Shown: positions 22,916-30,639, counted from the stretch's first letter. The stretch is DNA of 34,384 nt from an uncultured Pelagibacteraceae bacterium (GCA_902544345.1 CACCBT010000006.1:1-34384); one strand, 5' to 3'. The notes: generated from the sequence alone by a model not told the origin. Numbers and translations: made by a program.

Positions 22916-24569
22916 TAAATAGTTTTACTCCTTTTTTGATATTAAATTGACCAAAAATAATTTCTTTATTTTCGTTAAAATTTAAAAACTTTTTATCTTT
23001 ATTTTGTGCATAAACATTTAACAGAGATTTTGATATTTCTTTAGTAGAGATCAAAAAACTTTGGAAAGGATTTGCTAGAACTGAATACGACCAAATTTGT
23101 CCTAATTCTTTTACACCTAAGGAAACAATTTTACTTTCTATAAAGAAAATTTTATTCGATTTTTTTGATATACCAATTATGTCTGGTCGAATATTTAGAT
23201 CGTCTAAATTCTTGATTTTTTGTCTATATTTATCTGATGCCTTAAAATTCATTGAAAAATAATTTGCTAGAGTTTGAGATGATGTATCAAAAACATCACT
23301 ATCTTCATTAAATTTTTGTTTTATATAAGATTTCAACCAAATTATTAGGGGTTTATAAGTATCAATTTCAGAGATATTTTTATTTCTTTTTTTAATTTTA
23401 GTTTTAACTTTTTTTGGATGAGTTTTAATTATCTCCTCAAATTTTTTTTTTGCAGTTTGATTAAATATTTCATTAATCTTTTTAAAATCAGTTTTTTCTT
23501 TACTTCCATTAATTTGATAGATACTTTTGTTTTTAGAACTTAGCATTTCCTTTTCTAAATTTTTACAACCCATAAATAAATTTATTTGCCAGGAAGCATT
23601 TATATGTTTTCCTCTCAATCTTTCAGAGATTCTTATGTCATTATTCATAGGATGATATGGTTTTATATCTTTTTGCTCTATCTTTCGATTTGCTACTAAC
23701 CAATCTTCCACTTTATTATTAAAATCAACTTTTTGATTATGATTTAACAATTCTTTAAATAAAGTTTTTTTAGGTTCTAATCTTATTTTAAAGTTTTGAA
23801 GAGTTTCAGGCAGTAGTTTTATTTGATGTTCTTTGAAAGCACCATTTGGAGACTGCTGATGATGAAAATAATCTAAGGATGGATCAACAATATTTGGATG
23901 CCCCCACCTTATAGTTTGTGTTGGAATTTTAAAATTATCCCTTAAAAAGTTGTCAATTTGAATTGGTAAATTCCAATTTCTTACAATTTGCAAGTATACT
24001 CTCATCCTGGTATTTCCATTTTTTCCAGTTCTTGGATACCAGTTTCCTTGATTGAAAAAACCACATGTATCTAACAATCCATTAACAAACTCTGTTTTAA
24101 ATTCATTGCTCTCTTTGTTTAAACCGTCATCTATCTCAAAATTATCAAAACCAGTTTTTCCATGAAAAAAAATTGTTATAAATTCAATAATTTTTTTACT
24201 CTTAATATCTAAAATCAATATAGTTGTTGAATCTGTTGATAAAATTTGATGTTCAAAAGATAAGTTTTTTTTTAAAAAAGGTATAATATTTTCATCAATT
24301 GATTTTCGTGCATTTTCTTTTTGATTAAATATTTTTCTTACATTTCTATCAATGCAATTACTTCTTGAATTATTACAATTTGAGTTTTTACATTTTAAAA
24401 GATCAGAAAAACCAGTTGCTAACCATCCACATTTGGGACAATGAGCAATACCTTCAAGATATTTGTCTTTATGATTAAAATTTATTGCTAAGTTATTATT
24501 ACTTAAAATATTTCCTTTTCCACAAATCAAACCTAATAAATAAAATAAACCTGTATTTTTCATTATCAC
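22908..24569 (-). CDS. Putative endonuclease: degenerate LAGLIDADG-like motifs, zinc-ribbon-like Cys cluster, C-terminal PD-(D/E)xK domain
   Basis: FYLLGLICGKGNI and FVNGLLDTCGFF (LAGLIDADG-like); CPKCGWLATGFSDLLKCKNSNC; RPDIIGISKKSNKIFFIESK. Confidence 0.6.
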   Translation of the reverse strand: MIMKNTGLFYLLGLICGKGNILSNNNLAINFNHKDKYLEGIAHCPKCGWLATGFSDLLKCKNSNCNNSRSNCIDRNVRKIFNQKENARKSIDENIIPFLKKNLSFEHQILSTDSTTILILDIKSKKIIEFITIFFHGKTGFDNFEIDDGLNKESNEFKTEFVNGLLDTCGFFNQGNWYPRTGKNGNTRMRVYLQIVRNWNLPIQIDNFLRDNFKIPTQTIRWGHPNIVDPSLDYFHHQQSPNGAFKEHQIKLLPETLQNFKIRLEPKKTLFKELLNHNQKVDFNNKVEDWLVANRKIEQKDIKPYHPMNNDIRISERLRGKHINASWQINLFMGCKNLEKEMLSSKNKSIYQINGSKEKTDFKKINEIFNQTAKKKFEEIIKTHPKKVKTKIKKRNKNISEIDTYKPLIIWLKSYIKQKFNEDSDVFDTSSQTLANYFSMNFKASDKYRQKIKNLDDLNIRPDIIGISKKSNKIFFIESKIVSLGVKELGQIWSYSVLANPFQSFLISTKEISKSLLNVYAQNKDKKFLNFNENKEIIFGQFNIKKGVKLFNV

Positions 24570-24606
24570 AAGTTTAGCGTTATTATTTTAATTATTCCAT
24601 ATCTCT

Positions 24607-24674
24607 ACACGAAGTTGAAAGTCAAGAAATCGGCAAAATGAGCAAAACACTACACGAAGTTTTACACGAAGTTT
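24607..24674 (+). repeat. Cassette B right-end repeats ACACGAAGTT at 24607, 24652, 24664
   Basis: Same unit and orientation as 19400-19433. Confidence 0.85.
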
Positions 24675-24708
24675 TTGAAAAAGTGTTATATTCTGTATTA
24701 TTAATCAA

Positions 24709-24730
24709 GGGACGAGAAACAGAACGCCCC
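24709..24730 (+). repeat. att-like repeat 3 (B/C boundary), left half diverged: GGGACGAGAAACAGAACGCCCC
   Basis: Shares AACAGAACGCCCC with repeat 1. Confidence 0.8.
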
Positions 24731-24731
24731 T

Positions 24732-25757
24732 TTAATTTAAATATTTATCCAAAGTTTTTTTATCTGAGACGATAATAAAATCATCAAAATGAATAGATTG
24801 ATTGGGGTATTTAATTCCAATTTGTTTTCCCGAGTCTCTATAAACACCTATTCTTACATTAGTACCAGTGGATTCTCCTTTCCAATCAGATGTTATACCT
24901 TTGTAATCAAATATTAATTTATTATCTTTGAAGATTTCTACAAAACCAGTTTCTTGTCTAGTATTATAAATGCCAATTTTGTAAGTGGTCCATTTTCCTA
25001 ATTTAGTAATTTTTAATGATTTATTTTGTGTAAGTTTAAAATTATTTTTTATTTTTTTTTCACCTCTAGTTTTTTCTTGAAACACTAACCAATTTGAATC
25101 ATTTTTTTTATATTTTATATCAATACGATGCTTAATATTATCTTCTTTATTCCTTCTATTGAAACCAGTACCCGCAGTATTGCCGACTATTTTTAATGTT
25201 TTCCCAGTATCATCAAAACTTATTCTTACAAGAGGATGCGTTCTCATAGATGCATCTCGATTTTTAAATTCAAAAAACGTTACTCTGCCATCTATATGTT
25301 TAAAATCTTCAGGAAGTCTTGTTTTAAAACCAATCCATATTTCTTTATTTAAAGTGCTTCTTTGCTTTGTCTCAAATATTGCTCTTTCTGTCTCTTTTCC
25401 TGACCCTTCTTTAAGAGGATCATTATTCCATCCGTGTTTCAATGTAACTTCAAGATACTTATTGCCATCAAGATCTTTTTTAACTTTAAATGGTTTTAAA
25501 CCTGCTCCCTTATCATAGATTCGAAATATTTGGTTGAATGATTTTTCTGTACCCCCACCAGTAGCAGGATTTGAAGATGAAGGGTTAAGGTTGGCAACTT
25601 TTAGTTTTCCTTCTTCTTGATTTTCAAAGTCCTCAAAGAAATTCCATGGCGACTTTACCTTTTTATTTACATAATCTGGAACAGGTACCTTTTCCCAACT
25701 AAATGTAGTAATTGGAAATGATAAAATAAAAATAATTATAAATAAAATTATCCTCAT
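24732..25757 (-). CDS. Secreted polysaccharide lyase-like protein (heparin-lyase-type jelly roll)
   Basis: Signal peptide MRIILFIIIFILSFPITTFSW; WIGFKTRLPEDF..., GKWTTYKIGI, NQSIHFDDFIIV strand pattern. Confidence 0.55.
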   Translation of the reverse strand: MRIILFIIIFILSFPITTFSWEKVPVPDYVNKKVKSPWNFFEDFENQEEGKLKVANLNPSSSNPATGGGTEKSFNQIFRIYDKGAGLKPFKVKKDLDGNKYLEVTLKHGWNNDPLKEGSGKETERAIFETKQRSTLNKEIWIGFKTRLPEDFKHIDGRVTFFEFKNRDASMRTHPLVRISFDDTGKTLKIVGNTAGTGFNRRNKEDNIKHRIDIKYKKNDSNWLVFQEKTRGEKKIKNNFKLTQNKSLKITKLGKWTTYKIGIYNTRQETGFVEIFKDNKLIFDYKGITSDWKGESTGTNVRIGVYRDSGKQIGIKYPNQSIHFDDFIIVSDKKTLDKYLN

Positions 25758-25882
25758 TATGAAAGAATATAAGAATATTATTAAAACAAATAAATACATT
25801 TATTTGTTTTAATAAATTGAAATATAAATTTTAGTGCAATTTCAGGTTCTAGGGTACGATAAGAGAGTACTTGCCCCCAATT

Positions 25883-25949
25883 TCAATGAAGTTTCAAAAC
25901 AAGGTTTGGGGCAAAAGTTAAAAATTTCAATGAAGTCCTCAATGAAGTC
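25883..25949 (+). repeat. Cassette C right-end repeats TCAATGAAGT at 25883, 25927, 25939
   Basis: TCAATGAAGTCCTCAATGAAGTC, 12-bp period; same relative position as the cassette B repeats. Confidence 0.8.
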
Positions 25950-25989
25950 TTTCAAAAAAGTGTTATTTTCTGTTATAAATTGGTTTAAA

Positions 25990-26008
25990 GGGTAAAACAG
26001 AACGCCCC
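25990..26008 (+). repeat. att-like repeat 4 (C/D boundary): GGGTAAAACAGAACGCCCC
   Basis: Shares AACAGAACGCCCC core. Confidence 0.8.
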
Positions 26009-26066
26009 TTACAACTTTCCACTTTTCCTAAATTAATATCGCCAATTTAAATAATACAACCTGGCT

Positions 26067-26084
26067 TGCCGAAGATGTGACGGA
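26067..26084 (+). repeat. Cassette D left-end repeats TGCCGAA / TGACGGA, 11-bp period
   Basis: Match the 11-bp-spaced TGCCGA pair at 26689-26706. Confidence 0.55.
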
Positions 26085-26091
26085 ATTAATC

Positions 26092-26664
26092 TTATAAATC
26101 TTTTTTAAATAATTCAGCATCTTGTTTCTTGTTTTGCTTATACCATGCTGTAGGTAAAATTGTTATCGTTCCTAATTCTTTGTTATCTTTATACCTTATA
26201 GTAGAAATAGAGACGCCATCGCCATTATGATACACGCATTCTCTATTAACAAATTTTGCTCCCATTTTATTCATAAGATCTGTTTCTGTGCATTTAAACC
26301 CAGGGAATTTATTTTTTATTGCCTCAACAACTCTAACAAAATTAGATGCTGGTTGAATAACATTGGGACAAGTTGCTAATTCAGTACATAAAAGTGTGGC
26401 AGACATATTATAGTAGATTTTAAATTGAATAGCTTCAATCGTTGCAGGTTTTTTAGTCCACCATACAGTTGGTTTGTCCACATTAACTCCTGCTAATGTA
26501 GTCACATAATGGAAGGTATCGTATAATTTTCTTTGAGATTTCCAAGTTTGCTTAAACTCTTTTTTGTTTAAACCTAATTTAAATCCTTTCAACTCTACTT
26601 CTTTAGCTTGAACATTAATAAGCCAAAACATTGTGAGAAACGCTATACCTAAAAATTTTTTCAT
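26092..26664 (-). CDS. Secreted hypothetical protein (cassette D)
   Basis: Signal peptide MKKFLGIAFLTMFWLINVQA; four-Cys mature domain. Confidence 0.65.
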   Translation of the reverse strand: MKKFLGIAFLTMFWLINVQAKEVELKGFKLGLNKKEFKQTWKSQRKLYDTFHYVTTLAGVNVDKPTVWWTKKPATIEAIQFKIYYNMSATLLCTELATCPNVIQPASNFVRVVEAIKNKFPGFKCTETDLMNKMGAKFVNRECVYHNGDGVSISTIRYKDNKELGTITILPTAWYKQNKKQDAELFKKDL

Positions 26665-26688
26665 ACTTTAAGAATCTAGCATAAAAAT

Positions 26689-26706
26689 TGCCGATCCTCT
26701 GCCGAA
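26689..26706 (+). repeat. Cassette D right-end repeats TGCCGA x2, 11-bp period
   Basis: TGCCGATCCTCTGCCGAA. Confidence 0.65.
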
Positions 26707-26777
26707 ATTTCCTTCAAAGTTTTAGATTTTTAACAGTTGAAAATGGCTAATAATAAGGAATAACGTTAAAAGGTTAA

Positions 26778-26801
26778 GGGCACCTGGCAACAGGACGCCC
26801 C
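26778..26801 (+). repeat. att-like repeat 5 (D/E boundary)
   Basis: GGGCACCTGGCAACAGGACGCCCC followed by a near-copy of sequence downstream of ssrA. Confidence 0.9.
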
Positions 26802-26897
26802 TGCGTATTGGCGTTAACACTTATTAATTCACAACTTTTTTTAAATAGATCACAATAGGATCACACTGAAGAAAGACAAGTACCATCGGCGGGGGAA
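26802..26897 (+). repeat. Second copy of the cassette left end found at 17732-17826
   Basis: TGCGTATTGGCGTTAACACTTATTAATTCACAACTTTTTTT... GAAGAAAGACAA...GGCGGGGGAA; GATCACA x2 at 26848/26859 (11-bp period) where A has GGACTCA x2. Confidence 0.85.
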
Positions 26898-26915
26898 TTA
26901 GAAAGCTTTTTCTTT

Positions 26916-27344
26916 TTATAAATTTTTAATTAAAAAACTTAGTTTAGATAAATTTTCGTTTAAGGAGCTACTATTTTTTTCAGTCTCATTCATCAGTTGA
27001 TTTAATTTAAATTTATCAATCTTTTTAGAAATCTCAATGAAACTGCTTTTATATTCACTGCTAACCATGATTTCTCTCAGGTTCATAATACCCTTGAGCC
27101 TATTGAAAGCTTTTTCACACATTTCTCCTTTAGTTTCTTTCCACATCTTAATATAGCTAACGCATGAAGAGATAACATCGTTTTCAAACTCTAAAGCAAA
27201 ACTAATCTCTTTAATTATCGCAAATTTCTGATCTGTTGAGGCGGATGATAATTTAGATTTATAATCATTATACCTATTATCATCAATAAAAGCATTTCCA
27301 CTCCACAAAAAACCCAGAACCACGATCGCTAAAAGTTTTTTCAT
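26916..27344 (-). CDS. Secreted hypothetical protein (cassette E)
   Basis: MKKLLAIVVLGFLWSGNA signal peptide; start overlaps upstream stop as TAATG. Confidence 0.65.
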   Translation of the reverse strand: MKKLLAIVVLGFLWSGNAFIDDNRYNDYKSKLSSASTDQKFAIIKEISFALEFENDVISSCVSYIKMWKETKGEMCEKAFNRLKGIMNLREIMVSSEYKSSFIEISKKIDKFKLNQLMNETEKNSSSLNENLSKLSFLIKNL

Positions 27345-28183
27345 TAGTTTATATATTCTTTAATGATAGATCCAACTGTTGCCATAGACCTTAATCCGTG
27401 ACCTCCATCAATAATATGTAACTTAACTTGTAGTTTTTTCTTTTTAAGTAAATCATAATAATATTTTGAAACTCCTGGAGCTGTATTTTTATCATCTTTT
27501 CCAACAATTAATATGTTGAGAGATTTTAAATCTATATCTTTATAATTGAAACTTGGTGAGTTTTTTTTTAATTCTTTCAATTGAGATTTGGTTTCCCATT
27601 TTTTACCGTTGCTTAGTTTTTTTCTAGTTTCCCAGTCACACGGGCAAGAGATCAAAATATTTATATCAACTAATCCTGGTACTTTTCCATGAATAGTACC
27701 TCCCTGATAAGCTCCTCCAGAATGACCAATTAAAATTAGTTTTTTTGGTTTATAATATTTTTTAAGATTTTGTAATGCAGGTGCTAGTATTTGAAAATTT
27801 TTCCAATCATAATTTACCACTGTACTCTTTATAGCGTTACGAGGTCCTGATGAATATCTATCCTCTTCACTACTGCCTCTTTCTCTAATAAAGTAACCAG
27901 GTCTTGCAAAAAGAAAAATATTGTTATTATCGTTTATTAATTCTTTTGCAAATCTAATTTGACTTTTTTTGGGTATTCCTGGTCTTGGAGAATTAGGACT
28001 ACCATCACCATGAAGAAATACTATTAAGTTTTTTTTACCCTTTTCAATCTTTCCTAAATTTAAAATTGCTATACATTTGTTTTTACTTGCTGATATATAT
28101 TTTATGAAATCCTCTTTTTCACAAGCATTAGAGTTTCCACTCAACAGCAAACCTAGAACCACGATCCCTAAAAGTTTTTTCAT
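27344..28183 (-). CDS. Secreted alpha/beta hydrolase; start at 28183, not 28216
   Basis: Signal peptide MKKLLGIVVLGLLLSGNSNA; IVFLHGDGSPNS, LIGHSGGAYQGG, DGGHG. Confidence 0.75.
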   Translation of the reverse strand: MKKLLGIVVLGLLLSGNSNACEKEDFIKYISASKNKCIAILNLGKIEKGKKNLIVFLHGDGSPNSPRPGIPKKSQIRFAKELINDNNNIFLFARPGYFIRERGSSEEDRYSSGPRNAIKSTVVNYDWKNFQILAPALQNLKKYYKPKKLILIGHSGGAYQGGTIHGKVPGLVDINILISCPCDWETRKKLSNGKKWETKSQLKELKKNSPSFNYKDIDLKSLNILIVGKDDKNTAPGVSKYYYDLLKKKKLQVKLHIIDGGHGLRSMATVGSIIKEYIN

Positions 28184-28189
28184 AGACTC

Positions 28190-28218
28190 ATCATATCCGG
28201 ACTCACTGGCGATCACAA
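28190..28218 (-). promoter_or_regulatory. Predicted promoter TTGTGA-N17-TATGAT, 6 nt before ATG
   Basis: Same layout as 19228-19256 and 30104-30132. Confidence 0.6.
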
Positions 28219-28228
28219 TACGGACTCA
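28199..28228 (+). repeat. Cassette E right-end repeats GGACTCA-GATCACA-GGACTCA
   Basis: Read directly; flanks match cassette A right end. Confidence 0.75.
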
Positions 28229-28288
28229 CCCAGCAAAGAAATAGCCGTTTTTTATGATCTAGAATTGTTGTATAAAGTTAAAGGTTAA

Positions 28289-28309
28289 GGGCACCTGGCA
28301 TAACGCCCC
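28289..28309 (+). repeat. att-like repeat 6 (E/F boundary), internal deletion
   Basis: GGGCACCTGGCATAACGCCCC. Confidence 0.85.
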
Positions 28310-28368
28310 TTATAACTGTAAAATTTTCTCTCATTAATATTAATTATTAAATTTGTGAATCCTAGCAG

Positions 28369-28385
28369 GGCGGAGCTTTGGCGGA
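28369..28385 (+). repeat. Cassette F left-end repeats GGCGGA x2, 11-bp period
   Basis: GGCGGAGCTTTGGCGGA, within a ~45-nt stretch repeated at the right end. Confidence 0.75.
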
Positions 28386-28389
28386 ATTT

Positions 28390-29289
28390 TCACTGAAGTT
28401 TTAGTTTTTTTTCAAAGAACTCTATCATTTTAATTTCTGAGTCTTTATCTGCTTCTTGATTATATTGACTGGCTCTACCAACATAGTCATGGTTTTTTTC
28501 CGTAGATCTAACAAGTTTTTTATGCATCTCTCTATTAAAACCGTGATGTGCATTTTTATAAATAAAAATTTGCAACATTCCTGATGATATTTGTTCTGGG
28601 TCTCTGTTTTTCCACATTTTACAATTTGTAGATGAAACCCATTCATCTAGCTCCCCTATAAAAACAACTACTGGCATTAAAAGTTTTTGTTTTCCGCACG
28701 ATGGATAAAAAGCAACACCTGCATCAAACCAGTGTTTAACATTTTTATACAGATAGTTTTCTCTTATAAGTTCTCCTGCTAGAGATAAAACAGTCATACC
28801 TCCTCTGCTACCACCAACGATACCAAACTTATTATTTGTAAGATTGGGAAATTCAGATTTTAAGTACTCTATTGAACTTAAAGCTCCCATGCTTGAAGCT
28901 GGACCCCTCGTAATCGTACCCTTTGTTATACCGGTGTTATAAAATATGTCTAAAATAATTACGCCAAATCCCCTTTGAAGTAATTTTTTTGCATATCTTT
29001 CTTTTGTGACGGCAGCAGCCTCGCCAATACCTCCGCTCGTTGGTATGATAACTACATAAGGAGACGGTTTTTTATGTAATGGTTTAAAATGAAAAATATA
29101 ATAATCATCTCCCGTTGGTTTTTCACCCTTTTGTTTTTGAACCATAGTTAAAGGATATTTTATACCTTGTATTTTTGTAACTTTTGGAAAATTTTTACAT
29201 TTAGGATTATCTTTGCAAGAGAGCTCCCTGGATAAAGCTTGAGAACTAAAATTTAAAAAAAGAAATAGGATCATTAAAAGTTTTTTCAT
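28390..29289 (-). CDS. Secreted dienelactone hydrolase-family protein
   Basis: Signal peptide; GVIILDIFYNTG, GIVGGSRGGMTVLSLAGE, YKNAHHGFN. Confidence 0.75.
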   Translation of the reverse strand: MKKLLMILFLFLNFSSQALSRELSCKDNPKCKNFPKVTKIQGIKYPLTMVQKQKGEKPTGDDYYIFHFKPLHKKPSPYVVIIPTSGGIGEAAAVTKERYAKKLLQRGFGVIILDIFYNTGITKGTITRGPASSMGALSSIEYLKSEFPNLTNNKFGIVGGSRGGMTVLSLAGELIRENYLYKNVKHWFDAGVAFYPSCGKQKLLMPVVVFIGELDEWVSSTNCKMWKNRDPEQISSGMLQIFIYKNAHHGFNREMHKKLVRSTEKNHDYVGRASQYNQEADKDSEIKMIEFFEKKLKLQ

Positions 29290-29314
29290 GCTTTACGATC
29301 CTAGCATAAGTTTG

Positions 29315-29331
29315 GGCGGAGTTGGGGTGGA
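29315..29331 (+). repeat. Cassette F right-end repeats GGCGGA / GGTGGA, 11-bp period
   Basis: GGCGGAGTTGGGGTGGA. Confidence 0.7.
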
Positions 29332-29403
29332 ATTTCAATTGAGGTTTTAGATTTGATTCAATTACAAATGTTGTTTAATAAGGAATAATGTTACAAGGTT
29401 AAT

Positions 29404-29426
29404 GGCACCTGGCAACAGAACGCTCC
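29404..29426 (+). repeat. att-like repeat 7 (F/G boundary)
   Basis: GGCACCTGGCAACAGAACGCTCC. Confidence 0.85.
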
Positions 29427-30097
29427 TAAAATTTGTAAATTTCTTTTAATAATTGTTTTAATTCGATTTCATCTGTCCTGGCGTACAAATCAAAAAGTAT
29501 TGAATTAAGAATATCTTTATAATGTCTATAATTTTTATCATTTCCGAAAGAGGTAAATTTCATCTCTGAAAGTTTTATCTTTGATGGCTTCGAGATTTGA
29601 GGAACCTTAATATAACCTAGGCTGCCATATAAATTTGATTTTTTTATCAAAAAATTAATGTCTTTGTTTTTTTTTGGCCAAATTTTATCTGGTATCTTTT
29701 CATTTATTTTTTTTGCAAGACCAATGTTATCTACATAAATTTTTTTATTATCAGTATTTTGATAATCTTTTTTTAAATTTATATCTAAAAAAAATTTTGG
29801 GTCATATATATTTAAACTTTTAATTATTATCAAATTAGAAAAAATCGAGTTCATGTCAAAATTAATTTCTATTTTTTTAGCTTTAAATATATTTTTGAAA
29901 TAATTTTTATTGTTATTTGAAATCGCAATATCCTCTATTTTAACATAACCAGAATAATTAAATTCAAGTTTTTTAATTTTAACTGGTCTTTCAACCCAAT
30001 TGGATAATTTATTTATATAGTAGTAGGAAACAATTTTTTTGTTAAAAAAAATTAAAATACATATAATGATGAGAACGATCACAGTTATTTTCGGCAT
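29426..30097 (-). CDS. AsmA/DUF748-like membrane-anchored protein; start at 30097
   Basis: N-terminal TM then WVERPVKIKKLEFNYSGYVKIEDIAIS; stop codon touches the att repeat. Confidence 0.5.
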   Translation of the reverse strand: MPKITVIVLIIICILIFFNKKIVSYYYINKLSNWVERPVKIKKLEFNYSGYVKIEDIAISNNNKNYFKNIFKAKKIEINFDMNSIFSNLIIIKSLNIYDPKFFLDINLKKDYQNTDNKKIYVDNIGLAKKINEKIPDKIWPKKNKDINFLIKKSNLYGSLGYIKVPQISKPSKIKLSEMKFTSFGNDKNYRHYKDILNSILFDLYARTDEIELKQLLKEIYKF

Positions 30098-30103
30098 GAA
30101 AAT

Positions 30104-30132
30104 ATCATATCTGGTCTCACTGGCAGGCACAA
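30104..30132 (-). promoter_or_regulatory. Predicted promoter TTGTGC-N17-TATGAT, 6 nt before ATG
   Basis: Same layout as cassettes A and E. Confidence 0.6.
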
Positions 30133-30204
30133 TACAGACTCACTACGCAAAAGAAATAGCCATTTTTTATGATCAGGAATTTTTGCAAAACTTTTAAAGG
30201 TTAA

Positions 30205-30226
30205 GGGCACCTGGCAACAGAACGCC
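30205..30226 (+). repeat. att-like repeat 8 (G/H boundary)
   Basis: GGGCACCTGGCAACAGAACGCC. Confidence 0.85.
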
Positions 30227-30230
30227 TAGC

Positions 30231-30593
30231 TCATTGTTTATTCAATTTATTATAAATTAATCCGTATATGAAAATATTAAAAACTATTAGTGATATGCCA
30301 AAATATATTTGAATTTCACTAGTTAAGCCCTCAGGATAAATTATTGGAAAAAGATAGTTGCTGATAAAATCATTAGAATAAGTTGTCAACTCACCTTTGT
30401 TCAAAAACCAATTCTCTAAATAGGTCAATGGGCAAACGGAATTGGTTATTTCTATATAAACTCCCCATAATAGTGCTGGTGGATGAATATAGATGATTTT
30501 TGAAAAAATAAAAAAAAGTAGACCACCAAAAATAACAAATAAGATAAAAATTAAATGTGCAATTAAAGTAAGATTTGCAAACAATTCATACAT
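30231..30593 (-). CDS. DUF2784-like membrane protein
   Basis: HLIFILFVIFGGLLFF, HPPALLWGVYIEITNSVCPLTYLENWF. Confidence 0.75.
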   Translation of the reverse strand: MYELFANLTLIAHLIFILFVIFGGLLFFIFSKIIYIHPPALLWGVYIEITNSVCPLTYLENWFLNKGELTTYSNDFISNYLFPIIYPEGLTSEIQIYFGISLIVFNIFIYGLIYNKLNKQ

Positions 30594-30616
30594 TCAATAT
30601 AGTAACTAAAATTATA

Positions 30617-30639
30617 GGCCCCTGGCAATAGAACGCCCC
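30617..30639 (+). repeat. att-like repeat 9 (H/I boundary)
   Basis: GGCCCCTGGCAATAGAACGCCCC. Confidence 0.85.

Noticed and set aside
24731-26008. Left-end repeats for cassette C
   Set aside because: The coding region begins directly after the att copy and I see no matching left-end repeat; not claimed.
28425-28646. 73-aa ORF inside the dienelactone hydrolase gene
   Set aside because: Alternate frame of a well-supported CDS.
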